Assembly (NCBI GenBank): GCA_002150815.3
Contig: NDFF03000035.1
Coordinates: 248,001-312,000 of the forward strand
Length of the DNA stretch: 64,000 nucleotides
Source: Grammothele lineata
Lineage: Eukaryota; Basidiomycota; Agaricomycetes; Polyporales; Polyporaceae
Reading direction: 5' to 3'
Shown here: positions 1-10,833 of the stretch, piece by piece
How the letters are laid out: each line of letters starts with the position of its first letter
How positions within the stretch are numbered: the stretch's first letter is position 1
The notes under the pieces: generated by a model
The model's database searches: none
What the model was told of the DNA's origin: nothing
What the model saw: only the letters and a program-made list of their open reading frames with translations
Translations under genes and position numbers: made by a program

Positions 1-801
1 AGATAAGCGCCTTACTAGATCCATGTGTCTTATCGGGGGAGATAAAAGTTAGCGCTGGTTCTACGAAAAAGGCAGGAGGTTGGTCGAGCTTCATAGTAAG
101 GCGTTTAAATCGCTGGCGAAACCTGAGGCCTGATGAGGCGGCCCTCAGTTTCTCGGCGTAATACTTATCAGACACGGGCTAAGTTGAGCTCGCCTCCTCC
201 TCAGAGCTCTTCAGTCAAGACTTAACTTACAGAATTCAACCGTATCAAAACACCGTGTAGAACTTTGCTAGGATGACTCGTAATTATATCTCATGTGCTT
301 CACCACGCCGTCAGAGCCATCCCGCAAGAGAGGTGGCCGTCGTGAGTCGGGAGGAATAGTCTTATATGAGTACACGCTGGTTCAAGGACGTATTCAGGGA
401 GCGGATGCGTATGAGTTACTAGTATTCGAGTGCGGTGTCAATGTAAGAGTGGTCAATATATGTGTTGAACAGAATTGACTCGAAGATGCCGAGTAAACTG
501 ACACGCATTCGGTTTCCCGTGACGTAACTAACGCGAAGGTCGTATGCAACCAATATTACAAACACATCGGCAAGGTAGCACGTATATGCCTCTATATCTC
601 TACGGTGGGATGCATGCCAGCAGGGACAGTAGGAGCGCTCTTGTCGTGTTCGATGATTTTTGAGCTTGCTGTTGACCACGGTGCGCCTCATTTGCTTCAC
701 ACAGATGAGTCAGAGAGTATATCTACCAATCGTGCCCCTATGCATACCCGTCTCTCGTCAACAATACTTACTATATACTTCCTGTATCATTGGGTCCACG
801 A
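1..801. other. intergenic, nothing recognised
   Basis: Region downstream of the ABC transporter stop. It holds only short open frames on both strands with no recognisable domain, no terminal repeats and no tRNA-like fold that I could see. Confidence 0.5.
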
Positions 802-3800
802 TCAGGTAGCCTCTACCCCCGCCATTGTATACAAGAGAATGCGATCCCCGCTGCCATCAACCAGCCCCCGAAAGTAGCCTCCATCTTTCTTCAGGAGCGC
901 GCGAGGGCTGTCATACTCAACGAGCCGGCCGGCGTCGAGAACCATCTTCGGGCATTCGCCGACCGTCAGCATGGATGATAAGTTTGGGAACTGACCAAGA
1001 ACTCACAATTTTATCGGCGTCCATGATGCTTTGAAGGCGGTGCGCGATGGTCAAAACGGTCACGTCCTTTCCGAGCTCTTCGCGGAGAGACTTCTGGATG
1101 ATGGTATCCGTCTCGTAGTCTGTAAGTCGTTCGATCAGCGTTCTGACGCGTTCGACACAATTCATACACGGGAAACGCACCTATGGCGGAAGTAGCTAAT
1201 AAAGAAGGAACTATTCAGAGCCCGAGTTGCGTTTGGAAATTCATGATGCGCACCTTCGTCGAGAATAAGCAGCTTGCTGCTGCGGACCATCGCACGCGCG
1301 AGCGCAATGATCTGTCTCTGGCCGACGGAGAGGTTCCCTCCGCCGCCAGAGATGTCCGAGTCAAGCGTGATGAGGGCGGCATCCGTCTCTGCGGAGGCTG
1401 TGCGCTCTTGTAGAGAAAATAGGCCTGCAGAACGGAGCGCGCTGTTGAGGGTCGCATCGTCGTGCTGTCCGAACGGGTCCAGATTCTGTCGGAGAGTGCC
1501 GCTGAGGAGCTCGGGCTACACAACAAGGATATTAATCAGTAGGCAACGCTACGACAACAAAAGTCTTCGACAAACCACTTGAGGGATGATGGTGACGTTT
1601 GAACGGAGAGCGTCGAGGTTGATGGTGTCGGTAGCGATGTTGTCGTAAAAGACTGTACCCTCGGTAACAATGCATCGCAGAAGCGAGAGCATCAGTGAAC
1701 TCTGACCGATCCATCGTCAGCCTTTGCCAAAACTGAGCAGGAAGTTGAGTCTTACTTTTCCGCTACCAGTACGGCCGACTTTAGCAAGGTAGAACGTAAG
1801 TAGACAATTCTTTATGCAGGGTTCCGATGGACACTGACCAATGCCAATGCGTTCCCCGGATTTTACTTCAAACGCAAGATCATGGATCACCTTCGGACCG
1901 TCCTGGAGGTGTACGTCAAAACAATGCATCCGAGGATTATTGAACGAAAATACCTCTGAATAACGAGCAGACAATTTCTCGACCCGAAGGTTCCCGCTGG
2001 CCGGCCAGTACGCTGGAGGCAAACCGTCTTTGGTCGGCTTCGGCTCTTGCTCAATAACTGTATACTGCTGTATGCGTTCTAGGCTGTGAAATAGGTCAGA
2101 ACACATTGAATGGGAATCGCTCAAGTATTCGTTAACCTGTTGGCTAGAGTTAGGTAATATCACGAAAAGAAATCAGCTGGTCGAGTTCAATGAAGCATCC
2201 AGATCATATAGCATATACCTGTGACTTGAAAATCATTGAACATCCGTAGCCATCCTAGAATATAGCTGCTGAACCCGACTGAATGAAAAAGTCAACTCGG
2301 AGCCTCTACATCTCACTGACATCTCACTGACCCGCCATTGACAATGCAAAACCAGCATTGGAGGAGTTGATATGCGCCACGTATGTCAGGTACCACGCGA
2401 GGACCGCGGTAAGGGCGGTTCCCATGACGTCAACACGGATGGTCACCCAGCGATTAAGGGCAGAGTAGATGAGCGATGCACGGGTGAATCGGTCCATACG
2501 GGCGTACGACTCCTGTTTGAACATTTCTTGTGCTCCATACGCACGAATGGAAACTACAAAAAGCATGCTTTTGAGTGTAAACGGCAGCGGAAAGGGGAGA
2601 GTATCTGACCTAGCCCAGCAATCGCGCCGCCGAAATGCGCGAGTACGGGGGACTGTGCGTTGCTCATCTCGCGCTTAACAGAGAGCTGAGCGCGCATGTA
2701 GATTACACTGAGCCATCCGCCGAGGAAGCACACGACCACCGCGGGAATAATGAAGATGGGAAGGACGATCATCACGGATACGACCCGCAGGAGCATGAAG
2801 ATTGTGCCCTCAAATATAGCGTGCAGCATCATTGAGATCGCTGTGTCAACTTGAAATAAAAACACGTCACATGTCAGTAGAGACGGCGAACTCCGAGAGA
2901 CAATGACTTGCCTGCTTGAATATCAGCGGTACAGCGTGCGATAATACGAGAGGTCGGAGTCTTGTCGAGCCATCTGAGGGTCGTTCCGAGTACCGAAGAA
3001 ACCAGTTTCTTATGGACGATATTCGAGACGCGGATTGAACCGTAGACGTGAATCGACCAACAGCATGTATAGATAGCTAGAGCGACGGCGATTTGGCCAA
3101 GATACACGACGAGATAGCTGGCAAAGAACTGAGAGTTTTGCTCCTCCGAATGCTCAAATTGAACTCACTATGGCACCGATATTTCAGATGGATCGTGGAT
3201 CTCGTATTGGGCGGCCCAGTAGCCAAGGAAGTAAGCCTGTGTAATACGTTTATTGCTGAGACGCGCTCTCAAAACGGGTTTGACACACCTGGCCGTTGAT
3301 AGCAACGTGCGTCAGGCAAAGTGTGACGAAATAACCGGTCCAGTAGAGCCACGTCGCCGACGCAGTGTTGTCGAAGTATAATCGTACTGAAAAGCATGGA
3401 CGTTAGCCATGACCACTTCGGAAGCGTATCAGTCTCGACGTACGTGTGCCCCATCCAACACGCCCCTCTCCAATCTCCTCTGCGACAACGAGCTTACCAT
3501 CCTTGGAAGGCTCTTGGCCGGCGCCTACTTCGTTGGTATCAACTTCCTGATCTGCTTTCGCAAGGTCATCAACCTCGTGTTTGAGCTCTTCATACAACTC
3601 GCTGTCTTCACGTAAGGCCTTATCTAGAGTGCCCTGACTGACGACGCGCCCGTCATTTCCGAGCGCAACGACAAAGTCTGCGATAGGGCGAGCGAGGGCA
3701 ACGTTGTGTGTCTGTGAGGAAAGATTGTGTGAGACACATGTAACGGTAACATTACTGCAGGAAACGTACGACAAGAACGACGGTGCGGCCACGGATGAGG

Positions 3801-6800
3801 TCACCCATAAAGCATTTTTCTACGATCCAACGACTCGTATGGACGTCGAGCGCAGCGAGAACCTGGAAGAACGGAGCAGGTCAGTTGTGTTGAAGCCTCT
3901 GACGCTCCGTGACTCTTACATCGTCAAGTAGCAGAATCTCGGCGGGTGAGTAGATCGCCCGTGCGAGCGTGATTCGTGCTTTCTGCCCGCCACTGAGTGT
4001 AATGCCCTTCTCGCCGACCTCTGTCTTGTCACCGGCGTCGAAAAGGCTGAGGTCGCGTTCGAGCGCGCATTGCTTGACGACTGTTAGGGTATTATTAATG
4101 CTCGGTACGAGTCTCCTTCCGGAGCAGTTCGCGCACCTTTGTTGTATCGAACCTCGTCGTACTCAGCACCAAAGAGGATATTGTCCTACATACAAAATCG
4201 CATCAGCATCATATACAGATGCAGACAAATGGCGGGGCTGTAAACGCACTCGGATCGTCTCGTTCTGCACCCATGACTCTTGAGCAGCATACGCGACGTT
4301 ACCAGAGCGCGGCAGGCCCACAAACGCGCTCGGACCTTGGGCTACGGCGTGCATCTCTCCGAGTAGCGCCATGAGGAGTGCCGTCTTGCCTGCGCCCGTC
4401 GGCCCCACGACGAGGTTGATCTTCCCGCGCTGGAAGACGACTGGGTCCTCGATGCGAAGGGCGAACCGCCGGTGCGAAGGCGTCTGGTCGCCGCTGGAGG
4501 ACTGGGAAGCCGCGGCCGCCCATGTGAAAGTTGTGTGAGCGAGTCCGAGGACGGCGTCATCGCGCGGTGGGCGCGTGATGGGAGAAGGGACAAACTCAGA
4601 CGGACGTGCTGCCTCGAATTCATCAAGGAGTTCGGTCTTAATACACATGATTCAACGTCAGTAAGCTTCAAAGAACGTCGAATGTATGCGCGTACGTCGT
4701 GCAAGAATGAATTGATGCGGTCAAGTGAAATACGGGCTATATCAGAGTCAGTATGGTGCTCTTCCTCGTTCAGCTGAGAACCACACTCGCCTTGTGTGCA
4801 AACAGGGACCGCATAGAAGATAAGGTGCTGCTCTTGCTGAATAATAAGGAACGCTGTGGAGGAATATTAGCGTGTGTATAACGAACGCTAAGGAGTTGAG
4901 CTACACGTACCAGTCAGGGAAGAGAACAGGCGAGAAGCTATTTGGAGTATGAGTAGAGCTCTGACGCTAGTGGACGAGAAATCATCACTCGCCCGTAAGT
5001 TCTCCTTTCGCGACCATAGTCTGCCAATTGACACGATACAATCAATCTACTTCCGATGGCCCATGCTTCAAAACTTACGTATACAGCGAAGGTAATGGCC
5101 ATCGTGACGAGCGGGATGGTGAAACTGCGTGGATCAGCGTCAAGCCTATACGCAGGCACGGCAACGATGATGACGCCTACTTGATCAAGTTGTTGACTAG
5201 TTGCAGAAACTTCGTCTTCCGTAAGTATGCGAGCTCTGCATTTCTCCGATCCTCGATCTGGCCCGCGATGCGCTGCTCCCAGCCAAATAGTTTGATCATT
5301 CGTGCCATACCGAGTGCTGTAGAATACAAGAACATAAGCCAGGGAATATATAGAGGAGTGATTGAAGGACGTACTCTCGTTGATGAGTTGTACACGCGCA
5401 TCGGTCCGATTGACCATTCCAGCTTGGTAGCTTTGAATCCAACCACTCAGATAGCCGGGAACTGGCAGGAGGAGGAAAATGCATGCCAACCCAACCAACG
5501 CACTACGGAAGATTATCTTTAAATCAAAGCCGGAATGTGAGTAAATGCACTTACCTCCAGCCAAGAATACTATAGACGAAGAATATGGCGACCGCAATGA
5601 CAAGTGGTGTCTTGATCACTACAGGCACGCACATATACAGATCAGTATATAAGTCGCTATATCCGACAGTCGTGAATGGAAACACGTACGTAGCATCAGC
5701 CAAAACTTATTCGCTTCGTTGATGTTAACGAGGTCACTCGTCACGAGGTTGTTGATCTCAGGCTTCCCGATCAAATGCCCATTCTTTTCGGTGTTTTCTT
5801 CCCCATCTCGCTCCTCGGCGGCGGAGGAACGCTCGGATGTGATGCGTATACGAAGAGCGTGTTGGAAGAGCAGCTCCGTGAGAATTGCTCTGGTACGATA
5901 GTTCACGACGTACTAACAAAAACAATCGTTCAAGCGGTCATACTTCATAGTGAGAAAAGGCGACGCAACTCACGATTGTCCACTGGTACCATTCTTCAGT
6001 GAGTGTGACGCCGGCAGAGCCAACGAACATCAACAAGATCCATGCCCAGGCGTAGATGCTGGAGTTCATGCCATTCGTCTCGATGTATCTGTGATTCTGC
6101 CAGTTAGCAATAGTGTCCGAGTATCAGTGCGGTGGACATACCCAAGAAGACCCTTCACAGCGAGCGGGCTGCTGATTTGAAGCACAGCCTATACCTCAAG
6201 GTCAGTACATGCCGCGAGACAGGCTAGGACGATGTGCCGACCGAGAGTGTAGCGATGATAGAATATACAAGATATTCCGTGCCTGAGGAAGTATCAGCGT
6301 ATACATCCTGAGGAAGGTTTGGAATGACGGCTCACGGAAAACTCGTAAGAGACCCCAGAAGACATGCTCGTCCTTCCTAAGCTCCATAGGATCAATGTAC
6401 TGGCAGTAGAGATAAGGTTAAGGTTAAATCTTCGTGTAAGGCCGACTTGAAACATACCGGGAATGCTTCTTCGACCAGATTCTTAGTCGCTTCAGTGTCT
6501 GGGAGGGGCGGCAGCTGATCCAGAGAAAGGTGGGTAACGCGGGATGCCTTAGCGACAACGCTGTTCACCCAATTGAACAGACCGAGGGAAAGAAGCGAAG
6601 CTGTCTGCAACGGACTCGATTCCTCCATTGGCTCCTAAAGTGAACGTTGAGTACATAGCGACACCAGTGGTCCTCGGCCACTCACGGAAGGGTCATAAGG
6701 GACGTATCGTCGAGGCACAAGCAACGGAATGACCGCGGCGGCAATCAACAGGACTGACAGCTTCGCCCATAGGAATATGCCTTCAGAGGCATCGATCGGA

Positions 6801-7439
6801 GACCAGCTTTTGACAAAGAGAGGAAGAATGTCGCGATAGACGTACACCCCAGCGGCCACGAGTAGCACAAAACTGAGGTGCGATGTGAGCGTCTTGCTGT
6901 GTCGTCGTGCGATGATTCTTGCCAAACTCAGGGCTGAAGCGTACCCCTGTAATAGCAGGTAAGCCTGCAATAGAAGAAAGTGGAGGGTGCCGAGATTACG
7001 CACATAAACTTCGCATTGGATGAGCTGGAGCCATGGGTTCCGAGCTGGGGCCCTGCTGATATCTTTGCGTGCCTGAAGCGCGGTCGCAAGGGAGATGCCG
7101 AAGAGGATGAGACAGCACAGCAATTGTGAAAGCTTCGCGAGGAAGACCACAGAGCCGCCTGCATTGTTGATGACACGTTGGAACGCGCTTCGCTCGTCCG
7201 CTTCGTCGTTTTCGCGCTCATCGTCTTCGATGCGGAAGATTGGCATGTCTTTGGATACAGCCGAACGCGTCCTGTACGCGCGGCACCCATGGATCAAGAG
7301 TACCAAGGCAGAGATTCCACCGCCATAGGCGGGAAAGAGTGCTGTGTCACTCCAGACAGTACTAAAATGTCATGATACACGTTGTCAGCAGTCGACTCCG
7401 AGAGAAATAGTAACTACATGCAACATACCTGGAAGACAT
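802..7439 (-). CDS. ABCC/MRP-type ABC transporter, full length
   Basis: ATP-driven multidrug-resistance-type exporter of the ABCC subfamily, expected in the plasma or vacuolar membrane and usually moving organic anions or conjugates. The order is an N-terminal hydrophobic TMD0 and first membrane domain, NBD1, second membrane domain, NBD2. NBD1 shows Walker [19 protein letters not shown], signature [15 protein letters not shown], Walker B ILLLDD followed by [12 protein letters not shown], and the THN switch. NBD2 shows [15 protein letters not shown], signature [22 protein letters not shown], then ATSAID encoded across a 15-nt micro-exon at 1181-1195, and TIAHRL. The C terminus reads [16 protein letters not shown]. 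The gene is broken by many short introns; every frame change I checked coincides with GT..AG ends, so I read it as intact. I chose the ATG at 7437-7439, whose exon MSS joins [10 protein letters not shown] after an intron; an in-frame upstream ATG at 7577 is possible but looks like leader. Substrate unknown. Confidence 0.9.
1181..1195 (-). other. 15-nt micro-exon of the ABC transporter
   Basis: The 15 bases CTACTTCCGCCATAG (minus strand) lie between an acceptor ...ATTAG and a donor GTGCGT. Joined to the upstream G and the downstream AC they code ATSAID, the conserved residues after Walker B of NBD2. Without this exon the D-loop is missing and the frame runs into unrelated sequence. Confidence 0.85.
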
Positions 7440-7891
7440 GTTGAAGTCGGACCCGAGCCCCTGGACGGTCACAGGCTTTGGTGGTGAAGATGTTCTGAAG
7501 CGACCAGGAAGATGCTTATAAGGTATCGACTGGCTTCGAGCGCGGAGCACCCTCACCGTCGCAGTCGGGGGTGTCAAGCTGGTGCCTCGCCGGCATCGCT
7601 CGCTTCGTCATCATTGATCTCCTTGACCAGTGCTCCGACCACTGCGGGACTCGGTTCGGGCGCTAGGTCTGGCTGCCTCTTGCCACCGCGTCCGCCAAGA
7701 GGGAAGACAGCTTGTGCACTACGAAATGTGTACGTACCTGCCTGCGCGAGCAGCGGTTTGCGTAGAACCACGCGCGGCGCAGGACTGTATCGGGACTCTT
7801 CACACAAGCCGCTACAAAGTTGATGCGGCATCAATCACTCCCTACACTCCGGCGTCAAAACAGATCACGGTGGCTTGGCAACGCGCCAAAA
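7440..7891. other. intergenic between ABC transporter and tRNA-Ala
   Basis: Presumed promoter and leader of the minus-strand ABC transporter. A minus-strand open frame at 7574-7834 has no recognisable family features. No clear TATA box was found. Confidence 0.4.
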
Positions 7892-7972
7892 TGGACATTC
7901 AGGGGATTGAACCCTGGACCTCACGCAAGCACACAATGCGAAGCGTGCGCGCTACCACTGTGCCAAATGCCC
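7892..7972 (-). tRNA. tRNA-Ala (anticodon CGC) with 9-nt intron
   Basis: Read on the minus strand, GGGCATT pairs with AATGTCC to close a 7-bp acceptor stem (one G-U). A D-arm with AGTGGTA follows. The anticodon stem CACGC/GCGTG pairs perfectly once a 9-nt intron next to the anticodon is removed. The T-arm is CAGGG-TTCAATC-CCCTG, and the discriminator base is A. The loop reads TT-CGC-A, giving anticodon CGC for alanine GCG codons, common in GC-rich coding sequence. An intron one base 3' of the anticodon is the canonical eukaryotic nuclear tRNA position. The exact intron ends may shift by one base because of flanking Ts. Confidence 0.87.
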
Positions 7973-8065
7973 TACAAAGTTTCGTCTTCATCCTGACGTC
8001 TTGACCTGAAAAGCTCGCTTAACTCCCCAAGCCCAAGATTCCTGATACACCGTGACATTTGTACG

Positions 8066-10382
8066 CTACTGCCACTTCCCAAGCCTCTCCTTCGCTCCTT
8101 CCCACTCCCTCTCCACACACCCCGCCACGAGCACGCTCCTCGGCTTGATTGTGCACGGAAAGCTCACAGGCTTCGAGTTGAACCCATCCGTGAAGTTCCA
8201 TCGATCCGGTAAGAGAGGCTCGCCTACCGAGCCGGTGCCAGTCGCTGGAAGCCGCACTGGATTAATGTCAAATGCCCAGAGAATGCGCGCAATGGTAATG
8301 AAGAGTGAGTTTCGAGCGAGATGCATTCCGACGCAGATCCGGCGCCCGAACCCGAAGGGAAGGTCGAAGTCCAACAGGCGCGGGTTCTGCGTCTCGAGGA
8401 AGCGTTCGGGGCGGAAGGTGTCGGGCGAAGAGAACATGTCTGGATCGTGCATGATGCCCCTACGATTAGAAGATCATTTTCGTCTGGATGCTCCTTCGAG
8501 TCAAGTGATATAAGGACATACGCGAGGGGAGCGAACACAGTGGCTCCCTTAGGAATGTACCTGTTCGCTATTAGCCTGGACCCGAAATTTCGAGGAGGAA
8601 GCATCGATCAACATACATTCCGTTGTATTCGTCGTCTGCAGTGACCGCATGTGGAGTTCCTCCAAGTACAGCCACAGGGCGCCATCGGAGCGTCTCGTTG
8701 ATCAAGGCATTGACATACGGTAAACTTTCTCGGTCTTTGAACTCGGGTAGCCGATCCTGACCTACGACCTTGTCGAGCTCCGCCTGCGCCTTTCGCATTA
8801 CGTCCGGATAATGAAGCATGGCCACTGGGATTGTAACGCATCAGGCAACGTAGCGTGTGATGGTGCCGCAAAAACGTACGAATAAAGACACAAAGTGTAG
8901 ATGATGTCTACCTCTGTGTGAGCCTCCCGACGCTTCCTTTCATCGCTGAAGATATTCGCGCTTACCGTTTCAATGCCTGCGCCGAAGGGTGAGGACACGG
9001 TATATGCGATCTCCTCGTCCGTGAGGCCGTTCTTTGACTGATTCTGTACGGTCTGGCTGGTCAGACATTCTTGCACCGTCCCATCCGCTATCCGAGTCTT
9101 GACGTCCTGGAGTAGATGCGTTAACAACGCAATATCACGTTGTCGCTGTTCTTCCGGCTCGCGCCTGAACCATTGTAGTGACCGCTAGCAGATATGCGAT
9201 ATCAATATTGGGATTTAGATCAGCCAGCTGGCCACATACTGGAAGCTTCAAGAGCCACGGCCAAGTCTCGACGAGGTATTTCCCGGGAATACTGAGATGC
9301 CAACCTGTGAGTGGCCCCTGAGAACACATTCAACATCGCTCTTCTACTCACTTGACGCTGATTTTCAGTGTCAGAATCATCATAATCAGTGAACAAGAAC
9401 ACTGTTTCTTGAGCCGCATACCTCTGCAAATCTACAGGACAGTGAGTCCGTGTACTACGATTAACGCCGGAACACGAGACTCACATTCCATTGTATCCAT
9501 ATTCTCCTTCACAATCCATTCATCCACCGTTTCTACCCTCCGACCATACGACACCGAAGTCGCGACGCTCGCTGCAAATCTTCCCATAGTCAAATGAGCA
9601 CTGCAACCTTATCCCTGATAGACTGGCAATATCGGCCATGCATCCGTACCTCTGCAAGTGCCGTTCATACTCTGTCGGTTCAGTGAGAAGCTGATGCATT
9701 AGCACGGCCGACTCGAGCGTCTGAATTTCGTTGTACGTCTCCGCGCGACGCGAATGGAAGCCGTTGTGGAGAACCTTGCGCCACTTGCGCCAGTCCTCGC
9801 CGTAGGGGAGCATCAAGCCGCGTTTGTTGTCAGAAAGAATTTCACCACTGTGTCGAGCCAACCCCCCGCCGACTTCTGTGAGAAGTTGTACAGAAAGAGA
9901 GAAAATGCGCTTACGCCACAACGAAGCGCGGGCGACTAGAGTAGATGTCTGATCGCTTCTCGAGGAGGTCCCAGGCTGCTTGGGCGGTTCCCAGGACTGC
10001 GTGTGTACACGCTCGCCGATCGGTCGACGGTGGTGCATTCATTTTACCACTCACCTATCACTGGGGTTCGGCCTAAGTAGAAGGAGATCACGGGGCCTGA
10101 GATTAGGTGCGGACGGACTCTGTCAGTATTGTATGAACGACGACGGCCACGATAACGTCTCGCACCGTATCGCTTGTTCCACTCTGCAAACGTCCACCAA
10201 GGCTTGATGGCAGGCACCTGGTGCTTATTGCCGAGAAATGGAAGTCCCCGCGGGCCCGGTGGCATGGCCCGTCGACGAACATGTTCTCTTACAAGAACGA
10301 ATGCGAGGGCGGCGAGGCAGACGGGAAAGAGCAGACGTGTGAGCGCTGCATAGAGCGTGAACAGATCCAATGAGGGCAACAT
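8066..10382 (-). CDS. cytochrome P450 monooxygenase, microsomal
   Basis: Haem-thiolate monooxygenase anchored in the ER. The N terminus has a hydrophobic anchor (residues about 5-30), a basic stretch REHVRRR and the proline hinge MPPGPRGLPFLGN. Further on are the I-helix oxygen-activation motif FGAGIETVSANIF, the K-helix ExxR within NETLRWRP, PERF in the meander, and the haem loop PFGFGRRICVG with the axial cysteine. The end is ERLGKWQ followed by a stop. All landmarks are in order, with several introns between them. The overall look is of the fungal OrdA-like P450s, but I do not assign a CYP number. It lies between tRNA-Ala and an M20 amidohydrolase on the same strand, downstream of a palindrome at 10507-10526. 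Substrate unknown. Confidence 0.9.
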
Positions 10383-10833
10383 GAGGACGGAGTCGAACGC
10401 ACGACGAGGGGGTCAGAAGACGTACAGTGTGGTAGATATACGACCGAAGTGCTCACGAGAGCGCCGGGGGAATGAATTGCCTTCACGCACGTCAGAGTCC
10501 TCGTTGGCGGGGTTCGCGAACCCCGCTCTATACCAGCCTGAGAATAGTATACCAAGTAGGTACAGTCGTGATCAGCCCCGTGATCACAGGGCTCACGGCG
10601 CTCCAGTGGCATCTTTCTATAGCGATTTCTGGGGCGAATATAATCACGTTTTACCCAACTCCTACAAGCGAAGTACTATAAGAGACAGCACGTCAGCGGG
10701 TTATGCCAGCACGGTGCACCTTCGACGGACCTTCTATTTAAGCACTACGTTTGCGCGGCCTCCGCCTCCCTCAAACGTACATCGTCGTCAAAAGCCCTTT
10801 TGACCTGAAGCGTTCTCATGTGTAAGTCAAGTC
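10383..10833. other. intergenic, P450 promoter region
   Basis: Holds the presumed promoter of the minus-strand P450, including a 20-bp palindrome listed separately, and the 3' flank of the M20 gene. A plus-strand open frame here looks like a shadow. Confidence 0.5.
10507..10526. promoter_or_regulatory. 20-bp perfect palindrome, candidate Zn2Cys6 site
   Basis: GCGGGGTTCGCGAACCCCGC is its own reverse complement. It contains CGG, 12 bases, then CCG: the inverted half-site layout bound by dimeric Zn(II)2Cys6 fungal regulators. It lies about 125 bp upstream of the P450 start codon. Seen: the palindrome and its position. Inferred: a regulatory role. Confidence 0.45.

Noticed and set aside
1215..1526. 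Apparent frameshift in the ABC transporter after LLILDE
   Set aside because: Explained by the 15-nt exon at 1181-1195 with consensus splice ends, so not a disabling mutation.
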